This document shows positions 7,572-16,836 of a DNA stretch of 33,872 nucleotides, in pieces (position 1 is the first letter of the stretch; each line of letters starts with the position of its first letter). The position numbers were made by a program, and so were the translations under genes. The notes below the pieces were generated by a model that did no database searches, had not been told where the DNA came from, and saw only the letters and a program-made list of their open reading frames with translations. Origin of the DNA: Lachnospiraceae bacterium (GTDB taxonomy: Bacteria > Bacillota > Clostridia > Lachnospirales > Lachnospiraceae). The DNA lies in the NCBI GenBank assembly GCA_017462755.1, contig JAFTQM010000099.1, forward strand, positions 1 through 33,872, written 5' to 3'.

Positions 7572-7600
7572 AGAATACATAGAAAACGTTGTTTTGTCAA
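7572..7600 (-). promoter_or_regulatory. Promoter of membrane protein/XRE regulator operon
   Basis: On the minus strand TTGACA (7600-7595) and TATTCT (7577-7572) are 17 nt apart, 37 nt upstream of the start codon. The spacer holds AAAAC and GTTTT in inverted orientation (7583-7587 and 7591-7595 on plus), a possible operator for the XRE regulator. Confidence 0.7.
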
Positions 7601-7681
7601 GTATATTTTACATTTTGTATTTCATTAGACGCAAAATGCATATTATAGCACTCTCGCACCCCGGGATTATTCCGTATATTT

Positions 7682-7724
7682 ACTGTACATATCAATATAT
7701 ACACCAAATATACAGTCTTGTCAA
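7682..7724 (-). promoter_or_regulatory. Second upstream promoter with operator-like dyad around the -10
   Basis: On the minus strand TTGACA (7724-7719) and TATATA (7701-7696) are 17 nt apart. An imperfect dyad, ACTGTACAT (7682-7690) and ATATACAGT (7708-7716), has arms either side of the -10 box. This geometry suits a repressor such as a GntR-type dimer, but no such gene is adjacent. Transcription would run towards the membrane protein/regulator pair. Confidence 0.45.
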
Positions 7725-7736
7725 GTACTTTTTCAT

Positions 7737-7772
7737 AAAAAAAACAGGAAAGAAGCTCTCTCCTGTTTTTTT
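7737..7772. terminator. Terminator of glnN, works in both directions
   Basis: ACAGGA (7744-7749) pairs with TCCTGT (7761-7766) around an 11-nt loop. Runs of T flank it on both strands. It lies 18 nt after the glnN stop. Confidence 0.8.
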
Positions 7773-7789
7773 ACTCTCTCAATATTTAC

Positions 7790-9898
7790 TTACACTTCAA
7801 ACAACAGCTCTGCATAGGTCGGTACCGGCCATACTGCCTTATCGACAATCTGCTCCAATGCATCAATCGGTGCACGAAGCTCTGCCATTGCCGGGAATAC
7901 CTCCTTGCGGAAATAGACTGCCTGCTCCTGTCCCTGTGCCTTGGTTGCAGCCTCTGCGGTCTTTGTCTTCAGCACATTGAGTGCCTGCTCTGCCTTCGCC
8001 AGTAAATCCGAGGTCTTGACCAACAAATCGGACTGTACCGTCACATTTGCGGTAGGTACCGCACTCTTTACCGCTACAATCGAGTCCGCCAGCTGCTTTG
8101 TATACTGAATCACTGCCGGAATGTACTGTCTTGCTGCCATCTCAATCATCGTCTTAGCCTCGATGTTGATTGCCTTGGAGTAGCTCTCATAATAAATCTC
8201 CGTTCTGGATTCCAGCTCGGTTCTCGAATATACTCCATGCTTGCCAAACATAGCAATACTATCTTCGCTTGCCAGATATGGAATCGCATCCACCATCGAC
8301 GGAAGATTCGGCAGGCCCCTTTCGGCTGCCTCCTCACGCCATTCTGCCGAATAGCCGTTGCCGTTGAATATAATTCTCTTGTGCTTCGTTACCGTCTTGG
8401 TAATCAGCTCGATTACTGCTTTATCAAAATCCTCTGCTTTTTCCAGTTCATCTGCCATCTCCGAAAGTGCTTCTGCTACAATCGTATTCAGCACGGTATT
8501 CACACCTGCAATCGACATCGACGAACCCGGCATACGGAACTCGAATTTGTTTCCGGTAAATGCAAACGGAGAGGTACGGTTACGATCGGTCGCATCCTTC
8601 TTTAATTCCGGAAGCGTATGTACACCGATATTCATCTTGCCGCCCTGCTTTGAGCTGGCTGCAGTACCCTTAGAAATCAGCTGCTCCAATACGTCATCCA
8701 GCTGCTCGCCCAAGAAAATCGAAATAATCGCAGGCGGTGCCTCATTCGCACCCAGACGATGGTCATTGCCCGGATTGGACGCGGACATACGCAGAAGCTC
8801 CGCATGCTCATCCACTGCCTTCATCATCGCTGCAAGGAAGAATAAGAACTGTGTATTCTCGTGTGGCTTCTTGCCTGCATCTAACAGATTCTTTCCGGTA
8901 TTGGTTACCATCGACCAGTTATCATGCTTACCGGAACCATTGACACCTGCAAACGGCTTCTCATGCAGCAGACATTCCAAGCCGTGACGCTTTGCAATCT
9001 TCTTCATACATTCCATAATCAGCTGATTGTGATCCGTCGCAATGTTTGCCGTTGAGAAAATCGGTGCCAACTCATGCTGTGCCGGAGCTGCCTCGTTGTG
9101 CTGGGTTTTTGCCAGTACACCAAGCTTCCAGAGCTCATGATTCAGCTCCTTCATAAATGCTGCGATTCGCTCCTTAATCGTACCAAAATAATGGTCGTCT
9201 AACTCCTGACCCTTTGGCGGCATAGCACCAAACAGAGTACGACCGGTAAAAATCAAATCCTCTCTCTTCCAGTACTTTTCCTTATCCACAAGGAAATACT
9301 CCTGCTCTGCACCAACCGAACAGGATACACTGGTTACCTCCTGATTGCCAAACAATCTTAAGACACGCACTGCCTGCGTGCTCAACGCCTCCATCGAACG
9401 AAGCAGAGGTGTCTTCTTATCCAGCGCTTCACCGGTATAGGAACAAAACGCGGTCGGAATGCAAAGGGTTACCCCCGCAGCATCCTCCTTCAAAAATGCC
9501 GGAGAGGTACAATCCCACACCGTATAGCCTCTTGCCTCAAAGGTCGCACGAAGTCCGCCTGCCGGGAAGGAAGAAGCATCTGCCTCACCCTTGATTAACT
9601 CCTTGCCGGAGAACTCCATCAAAATCCGTCCCTCCGCTGCCGGAGTAATAAACGAATCGTGCTTTTCTGCTGTAATGCCGGTCATCGGCTGGAACCAATG
9701 CGTATAATGCGTCGCACCCTTTTCAATCGCCCAGTCCTTCATTGCATTCGCAACAACCTCAGCCACCTGTGGGTCCAACTCTTCTCCATTTTCAATCGTT
9801 TTCTTTAATGCTGCATAGGTCTTTTTCGGCAAACGTTCTGCCATGACACCTTCATTAAATACGTCAATACCGAAAATATCCGATAATCTCTCTGCCAT
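7790..9898 (-). CDS. glnN: Type III glutamine synthetase
   Basis: A 702-residue cytoplasmic enzyme that makes glutamine from glutamate, ammonia and ATP. The length fits the type III (GlnN) family, far longer than type I (about 440-470). Family landmarks include [50 protein letters not shown] (metal-binding glutamates), [18 protein letters not shown], and the type III signature [16 protein letters not shown]. No membrane or signal segment. Start is ATG with AAGGAG 9-10 nt upstream. It is a single-gene unit with its own terminator. Type III enzymes are frequent in Bacteroidetes and Clostridia and often respond to nitrogen status; no nitrogen-regulator site was recognised. Confidence 0.97.
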   Translation of the reverse strand: MAERLSDIFGIDVFNEGVMAERLPKKTYAALKKTIENGEELDPQVAEVVANAMKDWAIEKGATHYTHWFQPMTGITAEKHDSFITPAAEGRILMEFSGKELIKGEADASSFPAGGLRATFEARGYTVWDCTSPAFLKEDAAGVTLCIPTAFCSYTGEALDKKTPLLRSMEALSTQAVRVLRLFGNQEVTSVSCSVGAEQEYFLVDKEKYWKREDLIFTGRTLFGAMPPKGQELDDHYFGTIKERIAAFMKELNHELWKLGVLAKTQHNEAAPAQHELAPIFSTANIATDHNQLIMECMKKIAKRHGLECLLHEKPFAGVNGSGKHDNWSMVTNTGKNLLDAGKKPHENTQFLFFLAAMMKAVDEHAELLRMSASNPGNDHRLGANEAPPAIISIFLGEQLDDVLEQLISKGTAASSKQGGKMNIGVHTLPELKKDATDRNRTSPFAFTGNKFEFRMPGSSMSIAGVNTVLNTIVAEALSEMADELEKAEDFDKAVIELITKTVTKHKRIIFNGNGYSAEWREEAAERGLPNLPSMVDAIPYLASEDSIAMFGKHGVYSRTELESRTEIYYESYSKAINIEAKTMIEMAARQYIPAVIQYTKQLADSIVAVKSAVPTANVTVQSDLLVKTSDLLAKAEQALNVLKTKTAEAATKAQGQEQAVYFRKEVFPAMAELRAPIDALEQIVDKAVWPVPTYAELLFEV

Positions 9899-9940
9899 CC
9901 TGTCAATCTCCTTACGATTTATTGCGCCTTCGTTGCTAAT

Positions 9941-9969
9941 AAAATAACACTTTTTCTCTTATTTGAAAA
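9941..9969 (-). promoter_or_regulatory. Possible glnN promoter
   Basis: On the minus strand TTTTCA (9969-9964) and TATTTT (9946-9941) are 17 nt apart; both boxes are weak. The -35 lies within a short inverted repeat CTCTT/AAGAG. A TTGCG/CGCAA hairpin just upstream (9977-9994) may belong to the end of the mscS-type transcript, though no proper T-run follows. Confidence 0.35.
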
Positions 9970-10015
9970 GAGTTTTTTGCGTTTTTTCGCGCAACTTCTT
10001 TCGTCATATTCCGCA

Positions 10016-10882
10016 TTAGTTCTGCTTGATATGCACATCCATCTGCGAATAAGGAATCGAAATATTGTTTGCATCAAATGCATCCTTGATTTCTTCTAAC
10101 AGCTCGCCGCGTACCAGCCAGTAATTATCCTTCTTTACCCAGACACGGAAATTAATCTCAATCGCATCGCTGCCGAAATTACCTACCGCTACCGTAATAT
10201 CCTTGTCCTGTAAAATCGTATCAATGTGCGTTCTCGCAATACTTTCAAGAATTCTCTTTACCTCACGGATATCGTCGTTATAGCCGATCGGAACCACCAA
10301 ATCCACTCTGCGGTCTTCCTCTCTGGATACATTGATAATATTGCCATTGGAAAGCGTTCCGTTTGGAAGTACAATGGCACGATTATCTGTCGTAAGCAAC
10401 TTGGTATAAAAGATATCAATCTTCTGTACCGTACCCTCACAGCCCTGTGCCACGATATAATCTCCTACCGAAAATGGCTTTAATACCAAAATCAGTACGC
10501 CACCGGCAAAATTCGACAAACTGCCCTGCAGCGCCAGACCTACCGTCAGACCGGCAGAACCGACAATCGCCATTACCGAGGTCGTCTCGATACCAACGAT
10601 ATTTGCCATCATCATAACCAGTACCAGATAGAGGATTACCTTTACCAGCGAACCGACAAAACCGGATACACCTTCCTCTACACCGGCATGCGCAAATGCC
10701 TTCTTAATCAGCTTCAATACCCATTTGATAATCTTTTTTCCTACCAAAAAGATTATCAGTGCGATTGCCAGTGACTTCAAAAAATTCAATGCTACCGGCC
10801 AGAATGCATCCCAAACCTTATCAAGCTTTGATACTTCCGCCGCAAAATTTGCTTCATTTGCCAACAAATTAAATCCGTTCAT
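10016..10882 (-). CDS. Small-conductance mechanosensitive channel (MscS family)
   Basis: A 288-residue membrane channel that opens under membrane tension and protects against osmotic downshock. Three membrane segments are seen at about 30-55, 75-100 and 105-130. The pore helix has the Gly/Ala-rich pattern GSAGLTVGLALQGSLSNFAGGVLILVLKPFSVGD that is diagnostic for MscS. The C-terminal cytoplasmic cage follows (NGTLSNGNIINVSREEDRRVD and onward). The length matches E. coli MscS (286). ATG start with AAAGGAG. It is the third gene after manA and the DUF624 protein, with a 46-nt gap, probably one operon. Confidence 0.95.
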   Translation of the reverse strand: MNGFNLLANEANFAAEVSKLDKVWDAFWPVALNFLKSLAIALIIFLVGKKIIKWVLKLIKKAFAHAGVEEGVSGFVGSLVKVILYLVLVMMMANIVGIETTSVMAIVGSAGLTVGLALQGSLSNFAGGVLILVLKPFSVGDYIVAQGCEGTVQKIDIFYTKLLTTDNRAIVLPNGTLSNGNIINVSREEDRRVDLVVPIGYNDDIREVKRILESIARTHIDTILQDKDITVAVGNFGSDAIEINFRVWVKKDNYWLVRGELLEEIKDAFDANNISIPYSQMDVHIKQN

Positions 10883-10928
10883 TCGTATTTTCTCCTTTTC
10901 GTTTTACTCTACTTTTATTCTGCTTTTG

Positions 10929-11723
10929 TTACTCCAGATACCACAAATCCTCTTTCTCGCCTTCTTCGTTCTCTGCCACTACGCTGCCCTCAGAAATATG
11001 GTCGCCGTCTGCCGCCACCGTATTCTCCGGCTTCGGCATATATTTCTTCAATACTCTTTCCATTGGGAATGAGCAAACCAGCGCACACAAGGACGGCAGC
11101 AACAACACTGCCGGCAGAATCAGATACAGACCGATTGCAGTCGCTACCACAATGACCAAAAGAATCAGGGTCGTCAACAGATGCCGGAACGCAATGTACA
11201 TAGAGGTCTTTACCAGCTGCTTTGTCGTCATACTAAAACGCGAAAGCACCGGAAAGATTACCATTAAGATACCAATCAAAATCAGGGTAATCGAAAGCGA
11301 GCCGATTAAAATCACCGTTCCCATGGTCTCTTCTGCCTCTACCAGCTTATAAGCATACTGATAATCAAAGCTCAACAGCGTCACAATCATGCCAAGAATT
11401 GCACCCAAAAGCGCACCCTGCTTAAAATTCATCTTAAACGCATGGAAGAACTCACGAATTGCATAACCACGCTCTCTGCGGATTACCTTCACATTGACAT
11501 AATAAATCGATGCCATCGCCGGTCCCGCCGGTATCATACATACGGCTGCAATGACCGCATATAACAAAAACTGTACCAGGCTTGTCATCTCGCTGGTTAC
11601 CATCGTTATCGCAAAATACATCGGGATACAAAGCACCGTCCAAATAATACTGACTACAATCATATCCCATATCTTTGACATTGTCCGGAAAAATGCATTA
11701 TCCGGATTAAAAAAACCGCCCAT
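10929..11723 (-). CDS. DUF624 (YesL-like) membrane protein
   Basis: A 264-residue multi-pass membrane protein. The N-terminus GGFFNPDNAFFRTMSKIWDM and the PAGPAMASIYYVNVKVIRRE stretch match DUF624/YesL proteins, often found near sugar-uptake genes in Firmicutes. Five or six hydrophobic segments end at about residue 220; the last 30 residues are an acidic tail (SVVAENEEGEKEDLWYLE). ATG start with AAAGGAG 10 nt upstream. It is 15 nt downstream of manA and so very likely co-transcribed. The function of the family is not established. Confidence 0.8.
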   Translation of the reverse strand: MGGFFNPDNAFFRTMSKIWDMIVVSIIWTVLCIPMYFAITMVTSEMTSLVQFLLYAVIAAVCMIPAGPAMASIYYVNVKVIRRERGYAIREFFHAFKMNFKQGALLGAILGMIVTLLSFDYQYAYKLVEAEETMGTVILIGSLSITLILIGILMVIFPVLSRFSMTTKQLVKTSMYIAFRHLLTTLILLVIVVATAIGLYLILPAVLLLPSLCALVCSFPMERVLKKYMPKPENTVAADGDHISEGSVVAENEEGEKEDLWYLE

Positions 11724-11738
11724 AACTTCTGTACTCCT

Positions 11739-12677
11739 TTATTCCTGTGGATAAGAGGAAATCAACACCATATCTCCCGCCAGCTCATAGGTACCGTACC
11801 CTGCCGGAAGAATAAAATGATCTCCCTTCTTTAATTCCGTACCATCCAGTACTCCGCTTCCTTCCACTACGCTGAAAATGCGGAACTTCTCCTTCAGCTC
11901 GAAGCTGCACGCACCGACAACCTCCAGCTTTTCCACACTGTAGTACTTACAGGAAACCAACTTCTCTACTGCGGCACCTGCCTTCTGCTCTACCGCACGG
12001 TCGGTTACCACATCCTGATGCGGACAACCGATGACATCAATGCTCTTTTCCAGATGCAGCTCACGCGGCTTTCCGTTCGATAAACGATCATAATCATACA
12101 ATCGATATGTAATATCACTATTCTGCTGTGTCTCCAAAATCAGCGTGCCTGCCTTGATGGCATGTACCGTTCCCGGCTCAATTTGGAAGAAATCACCCTT
12201 CTTAATCGGAAGCACACGAATCAAATCATTCCAGCGTTTGTCCGCAATCATCTGCTTCAATTCTTCCTTGCTCTGTGCATGATGTCCGATGACAATCTTC
12301 GCATCCGGGTCACAATCGAGAATATACCAGCACTCCGTCTTGCCAAGCGAGCCATTCTCATGTACCTTTGCGTACTCATCGTCCGGATGCACCTGAATAC
12401 TCAAATCTGCCTTCGCATCAATAATCTTAATCAGCAGCGGGAATACCTCTCCCTCTGCTCCTCCAAACAGCTCTCTATGCTCCTTCCACAGGGTGCTCAG
12501 ATGCTCTCCGGCAAAGCTGCCGCCCTTAACCTTACAATCTCCGTTTGCGTGAGCACTCACCGCCCAGCATTCTCCGGTCTGTTCGCCCGGGATCTCATAA
12601 TGAAAATCTTCACGCAGTCTGGTACCGCCCCAAATCATTTCCTTAAAGACCGGCTCCAGAAACAATGCCTCCTTCAT
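11739..12677 (-). CDS. manA: Class I mannose-6-phosphate isomerase
   Basis: A 312-residue cytoplasmic zinc enzyme interconverting mannose 6-phosphate and fructose 6-phosphate. Visible metal and active-site motifs are SIQVHPDDEYA (His and nearby acid), GKTECWYIL (Glu) and EPGTVHAIKAG (His). The start of the protein, LEPVFKEMIWGGTRLREDF, fits the short bacterial type (about 315 residues, B. subtilis-like). ATG start with GGAGTTAGG upstream. First gene of a likely operon with the DUF624 protein and the MscS channel. Role: use of mannose or supply of mannose 6-phosphate for glycans. Confidence 0.96.
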   Translation of the reverse strand: MKEALFLEPVFKEMIWGGTRLREDFHYEIPGEQTGECWAVSAHANGDCKVKGGSFAGEHLSTLWKEHRELFGGAEGEVFPLLIKIIDAKADLSIQVHPDDEYAKVHENGSLGKTECWYILDCDPDAKIVIGHHAQSKEELKQMIADKRWNDLIRVLPIKKGDFFQIEPGTVHAIKAGTLILETQQNSDITYRLYDYDRLSNGKPRELHLEKSIDVIGCPHQDVVTDRAVEQKAGAAVEKLVSCKYYSVEKLEVVGACSFELKEKFRIFSVVEGSGVLDGTELKKGDHFILPAGYGTYELAGDMVLISSYPQE

Positions 12678-12711
12678 AACCTAACTCCTCCATTTCTGCA
12701 ATCCTAAAACC

Positions 12712-12742
12712 GAAAAGGGGAAGCACTGCTCTCCCCCTTTTC
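12712..12742 (-). terminator. Likely terminator or leader hairpin upstream of manA
   Basis: GAAAAGGGG (12712-12720) pairs with CCCCTTTTC (12734-12742), a perfect 9-bp stem around 13 nt. On the minus strand only CGGTTTTAGG follows, so the T-run is weak. It lies between the small helical protein gene and manA and could end the former or form part of the manA leader. Confidence 0.55.
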
Positions 12743-12856
12743 ATTTTATTCTCATATACTATATCACAAGTTGTACGTTTTTTAAAGTAGTCAAAAAGAT
12801 TTAACAATAATTTTATCTTTCCTGCATCTCCATAGCCGGCCGTTTATCCTCCGGTT

Positions 12857-13288
12857 TTACAGGTATGCCTGCAGATTTTTACGCAGGTTTTCTTCGGATG
12901 CAATGACCTTTTTCGTCATATCCTTTACATCCTTTTCTGCATTTTCATACTTATTCAGATACTGGTGCAGCGACTTGATTCCCATATCGCAGCCATCCGT
13001 AATCAGCCCGGCAATCGTCTGGTCACTCTCCTCTAACGCCAGCTTCGTACCGGTCTTCATGCTTGCCATCATCTTTGCCACCGGATGCGGCTCCTTATCA
13101 TCCTCATGATACTTTAACAAAATCTCATGGGTCTCATCCCCCAGCTTTTCATGCTCCTGCTTCGCTTCTACAAGCACCTTGCGCAGATTGCTCTCCTTCA
13201 CATGATCTAACACATCACTGAGCGAGGTCACGCCCATCTTAATTCCGGAATTACATTCCTTCAACAATGCAATCGTATCGTTTTCCAT
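12857..13288 (-). CDS. Small helical protein, DUF2383/ferritin-like four-helix type
   Basis: A 143-residue soluble protein with no signal or membrane segment. It is almost entirely helical by composition, with four amphipathic stretches (about 2-35, 35-60, 68-105, 108-140). It carries acidic/His-containing helices (EAKQEHEKLGDETHEILLKYHED), as in ferritin-like bundles of the DUF2383 kind. The family call is from pattern only. ATG start with AAGGAGG. It is transcribed divergently from the methyltransferase genes; a weak promoter (TTTCAG, 17 nt, TATAGA) is possible on its side. Function unknown. Confidence 0.6.
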   Translation of the reverse strand: MENDTIALLKECNSGIKMGVTSLSDVLDHVKESNLRKVLVEAKQEHEKLGDETHEILLKYHEDDKEPHPVAKMMASMKTGTKLALEESDQTIAGLITDGCDMGIKSLHQYLNKYENAEKDVKDMTKKVIASEENLRKNLQAYL

Positions 13289-13372
13289 TGCTTCCTCCTT
13301 GCTTCGTCAAACAAAATATTTTCAGATTTCTTGTAACATTCTTCTATAGTTTGTTTCATTTTTACCTGAAAT

Positions 13373-13382
13373 ATGCTATACT
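13373..13382 (+). promoter_or_regulatory. Extended -10 promoter of methyltransferase pair
   Basis: TGCTATACT gives an extended -10 (TATACT at 13377-13382). The -35 is weak (TTCATT region). It lies 46 nt upstream of the methyltransferase start. Confidence 0.5.
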
Positions 13383-13428
13383 ATGAGCATGGATTTTTTT
13401 AACACTTTGATTCAGAAACGAGGTTTAT

Positions 13429-14301
13429 ATGAATACCATTTGGTCTACCTACATACAAAATATCGGAACCCTGTATGATTCCCGCTCTCTTCGTTTTTGC
13501 GACCTGTTCCGGGATGAATACAAAAAAATCTTCGCACTGGAGGATAAACACAAAATATTAGAAATCGGCTGCGGTCCCGGCGCACTCGCCGAATCCTTGG
13601 CACGCTGGTATCCGTCTTCCCAAATCTTCGGTTTGGATCGCGACAGCAATTTTATTCAGTTTGCCGCAAACCAGGCACCTCACATTCAGTTTTCCGAGGG
13701 CGATGCGACCAGTCTTCCATACGAAAGCGAAAGCTTTGACGTGACCATTTCCAATACGGTTGCCGAGCACATCGAGCCTTCTGCCTTTTACGGTGAACAA
13801 TACCGGGTACTGCGCAAAAACGGTGTCTGCCTTGTCCTTTCTGCCAGAAAGGGCATTCAGCTCGCAGCTCCCTGCATTGCAGAGGAATCCGACTTTGAGC
13901 GGGACATCTGGCAGCGCACCGCACCACGCTTAAGCGAAAATATCAAAAAGCACGCGGTCTGCGCCTATCCGCAAAACGAGTCAGAGCTTCCGCTGCACAT
14001 GGAGCAATACGGTTTCCGCAATGTCAAAACAGAGTACATTACCGTCAACCTGACTCCGGATAATCCTATTTATTCTCCGGAAATGGCATATGCGATGATT
14101 AATGCCAATCGTCAGGGCGATATCGACAGCGCCCAAAGCCTTAAGCATATCGCTGCCGATTTGGTCACTCCCGACGAGGTCGAAGAATTAATCCGCCGGA
14201 TTCATGTCAAATACGATAAACGACTGGCTCTTTACGATGCCGGAATCCGACAGTGGGATACCAATCTGTCCGTTACAATGATTGTACGCGGAACAAAATA
14301 A
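13429..14301 (+). CDS. Class I SAM-dependent methyltransferase
   Basis: A 290-residue cytoplasmic protein. The SAM-binding motif I is ILEIGCGPGALAESLA at about 43-58, motif II has the acidic residue in IFGLDRDSNFI, and motif III/IV is EGDATSLPYESESFDVTISNTVAEH. This places it in the Methyltransf_11 group. The substrate cannot be told; a C-terminal region of about 130 residues has no recognised domain. ATG start with ACGAGG upstream. It forms a two-gene unit with a second methyltransferase 17 nt downstream. Confidence 0.88.
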   Translation: MNTIWSTYIQNIGTLYDSRSLRFCDLFRDEYKKIFALEDKHKILEIGCGPGALAESLARWYPSSQIFGLDRDSNFIQFAANQAPHIQFSEGDATSLPYESESFDVTISNTVAEHIEPSAFYGEQYRVLRKNGVCLVLSARKGIQLAAPCIAEESDFERDIWQRTAPRLSENIKKHAVCAYPQNESELPLHMEQYGFRNVKTEYITVNLTPDNPIYSPEMAYAMINANRQGDIDSAQSLKHIAADLVTPDEVEELIRRIHVKYDKRLALYDAGIRQWDTNLSVTMIVRGTK

Positions 14302-14318
14302 AAAGGAATGAAAATTGT

Positions 14319-14960
14319 ATGTCAGATTATACCGTTGAACTAAAAGAAAAAACCTTAACGCTCCATACCGAGGGGGATGTATTCTCTCCCACCGGACTGG
14401 ATCGCGGCACCGCTGCAATGCTTTCGCTGGTTACCTTTTCCCCTGAGGATAAGGTGTTGGACCTCGGCTGCGGCTGCGGTATCGTAGGCATTCTGGCTGC
14501 CAGCCTCATCGGAGCCGACCGGGTAACCCTGTGTGATGTATCTAAGACTGCGCTTGCCTGCGCACGCCAAAACGCTGCTGCCAACGGTGTAGCAGACGGT
14601 CTAAGCATCTGCCACAGTGACGGTCTGACCGCCATTACCGATTGCGATTACACCATGATTTTATCCAATCCGCCGTACCATACCGACTTTTCGGTTGCCA
14701 AGGGCTTTATTGAGGATGGCTGGCGCCATCTGGCAATGGGCGGCAGACTGTATATGGTTACCAAACGAAAGGACTGGTACAAAAACAAGCTCATTTCCGT
14801 CTTTGGCGGTGTCCATATTGAAGAAATCGACGGCTATTATGTTTTCACTGCCGAAAAACGTCCCCGAAAGACCATCAAAAAAGCTCCGGCAGATTCCACT
14901 CCGCCGAAGCTTTCCAAGAAGCTTGCACGCAAACAGGCACGCCGGACGCGCGAGCAGTAG
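14319..14960 (+). CDS. RsmC-like SAM methyltransferase
   Basis: A 213-residue protein. Motif I is VLDLGCGCGIVGILAA (about 46-61) and the NPPY motif (117-120, within ILSNPPYH) marks methylation of a base amino nitrogen. This combination, with GGRLYMVTKRKDWYK, is typical of the methyltransferase-small (MTS) group that includes 16S rRNA RsmC. The last 35 residues are very basic (KLSKKLARKQARRTREQ), which suits RNA binding. Likely role: rRNA guanine N2 methylation, by family inference. Start MSDYTVEL; the longer frame to 14253 overlaps the first methyltransferase and lacks a ribosome site. Confidence 0.82.
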   Translation: MSDYTVELKEKTLTLHTEGDVFSPTGLDRGTAAMLSLVTFSPEDKVLDLGCGCGIVGILAASLIGADRVTLCDVSKTALACARQNAAANGVADGLSICHSDGLTAITDCDYTMILSNPPYHTDFSVAKGFIEDGWRHLAMGGRLYMVTKRKDWYKNKLISVFGGVHIEEIDGYYVFTAEKRPRKTIKKAPADSTPPKLSKKLARKQARRTREQ

Positions 14961-14962
14961 CT

Positions 14963-15007
14963 GTCACTTTGTGACCGCGCGTCCGTGCGAGCGTTTGCTT
15001 TGCAAAC
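14963..15007. other. Two short hairpins between convergent genes
   Basis: GTCAC-TTT-GTGAC (14963-14975) and GTTTGC-TTT-GCAAAC (14993-15007) lie in the 65-nt gap between the methyltransferase and the ABC exporter ends. Neither has a clear T-run, so terminator function is only possible. Confidence 0.4.
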
Positions 15008-15025
15008 TCTTCGTTCTAATCTCTT

Positions 15026-16834
15026 TTATTCAAACTGCGACGCATACATCTGATAATAGAATCCTTTTTTCTCCATCAGCTCTGTATGACTGCCCTGTTC
15101 TACGATATCTCCCTGATTTACCACCAGTATCCGGTCTGCATGCTGTATCGTAGACAGACGATGCGCAATCACAAAGCAGGTTTTTCCCGCCATCAAACGA
15201 CGCATTGCCTTCTGAATCTGAATTTCCGTCCGGGTATCTACATTGGAGGTCGCCTCATCCAGTATCAGCATATGCGCGTCCAAAAGCATTGCTCTGGCAA
15301 TCGTCAGCAGCTGCTTTTGTCCCTTGGAGATATTTACTCCATCCTCAGTCAATATCGTCTGATAGCCCTCCGGCAAGCGCATAATGTAGGAATGTATCTT
15401 CGCGGCCTTGGCTACCGCGACGACCTCCTCCATTGTTGCCCCTTCTTTTCCGTACGCGATATTCTCAAAAATCGTCCCGCCGAACACCCAGGTATCCTGC
15501 AGCACCATCGCATATGCCTTTCGCAGACTCTTGCGGGTTACACTCCGGCTTTCTTTTCCATCCACGAAAATCTCGCCGCGCTCCACATCATAAAAGCGCA
15601 TCAGTAAGTTAATCAGCGTTGTTTTACCGGCACCGGTCGGTCCGACAATCGCTATCAGACTTCCTCTCGGCGCTTTCAGAGACAGATTCTTGATAATCGT
15701 CTTTCCCGGCTCGTAGCCAAAGCTGATTCCCTTCATTTCTACATCGCCCTGCACACACGCAAGCTCCGTTGCCTCCGGCGCATCCGCCGGCTCGCCTTCC
15801 TCCTCTAACAGCCGGAATACGCGCTCTGCCGCCGCCAATGCGGACTGCAGCTCACTGACAATATTCGCCGCTTCGTTAATCGGCCCGGAAAACTTTCTCG
15901 AATACAGTACAAACGAAGAAATATTACCAAGCGACAGCTCTCCGAACAGATACAGCAGCGCACCAAATGCCGTTACCATCGCAAGCGAAAGATTGTTTAT
16001 AAAATTTACTGTCGGGCCCACCAGACAGCTATAGTAGTCCGCGGTATAATAGGCATCTACCGCCTCCGTATTGATTTTGTCAAAGCGCTCAACGATAACC
16101 TCCTCGCGCGCATAAGCTCCGATGGTCTTCTGTCCGCTGACCATCTCCTCCACAAAGCCATTCATAGCGCCTAACTTTGCCGAACGGATCCGGTACAGAG
16201 GTCTTGTCTTTCCCGCCATATATTTCGTATAAAAAATCGACAGCGGTATGGTTACCAGCATAACCAGAATCAGCTTCGGCTCAATCGATACCATCATCAC
16301 AAAGGAACCGACCACCGTTATCACACTGGCACAAATCTGCACCACATCGGTGGAAAGTGAGGTATTGATTACATCAATATCATATGACACACGACTAATA
16401 ATATCTCCCGATAAATGCGTATCAAAGTATCCGACCGGCAGCGTCAGCAGCTTATGAAATACATCATCCCGCATCTGCTTCGCCATGCGTCTGCTGATAT
16501 TCAGCATGACAACGGACAGCAAATACGAAAATACCGAGGACACAATATAAAAAACAATCATCAGACCCGCGTACTGAAATACGACTGGAAAATCCACCTT
16601 GCCTTTTCCTAGCGAGATGGCATCAATCGCTTTGCCGGACAGCTTCGGTCCGACCAGTGCCAGCAGATTTCCGGTTACCGTCAGCACCATTGCCAGAAAC
16701 AGCTGCAGGCGATAACGGCAGAGATAATGCCAAAGCCCACGGACTGCCCGCCCGGTATCCTGCGGCTTATGACTTTCTTTTCTGCCCGCATTTTCCACGC
16801 TGAACTGCTTTGAATTCCCAATTCCCTTTGCCAT
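15026..16834 (-). CDS. Heterodimeric ABC exporter subunit, catalytic type (TM288-like)
   Basis: A 602-residue half-transporter: six membrane helices (about 40-320), then an ATPase domain. Walker A is GPTGAGKTT (398-406), the signature is ISKGQ (502-506) rather than LSGGQ, Walker B is LILDEA with catalytic Glu527, and the switch His is in IAHRLS (558). A normal Glu plus an altered signature is the pattern of the consensus-site partner in heterodimeric exporters such as TM287/288, LmrCD and BmrCD. It starts only 2 nt after the stop of its partner. Likely multidrug or lipid/peptide export; substrate unknown. Confidence 0.93.
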   Translation of the reverse strand: MAKGIGNSKQFSVENAGRKESHKPQDTGRAVRGLWHYLCRYRLQLFLAMVLTVTGNLLALVGPKLSGKAIDAISLGKGKVDFPVVFQYAGLMIVFYIVSSVFSYLLSVVMLNISRRMAKQMRDDVFHKLLTLPVGYFDTHLSGDIISRVSYDIDVINTSLSTDVVQICASVITVVGSFVMMVSIEPKLILVMLVTIPLSIFYTKYMAGKTRPLYRIRSAKLGAMNGFVEEMVSGQKTIGAYAREEVIVERFDKINTEAVDAYYTADYYSCLVGPTVNFINNLSLAMVTAFGALLYLFGELSLGNISSFVLYSRKFSGPINEAANIVSELQSALAAAERVFRLLEEEGEPADAPEATELACVQGDVEMKGISFGYEPGKTIIKNLSLKAPRGSLIAIVGPTGAGKTTLINLLMRFYDVERGEIFVDGKESRSVTRKSLRKAYAMVLQDTWVFGGTIFENIAYGKEGATMEEVVAVAKAAKIHSYIMRLPEGYQTILTEDGVNISKGQKQLLTIARAMLLDAHMLILDEATSNVDTRTEIQIQKAMRRLMAGKTCFVIAHRLSTIQHADRILVVNQGDIVEQGSHTELMEKKGFYYQMYASQFE

Positions 16835-16836
16835 AG

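Noticed and set aside
8358-8987. 209-codon plus-strand frame inside glnN
   Set aside because: Ser/Pro-rich translation with no domain, fully inside the glnN coding region in the opposite strand.
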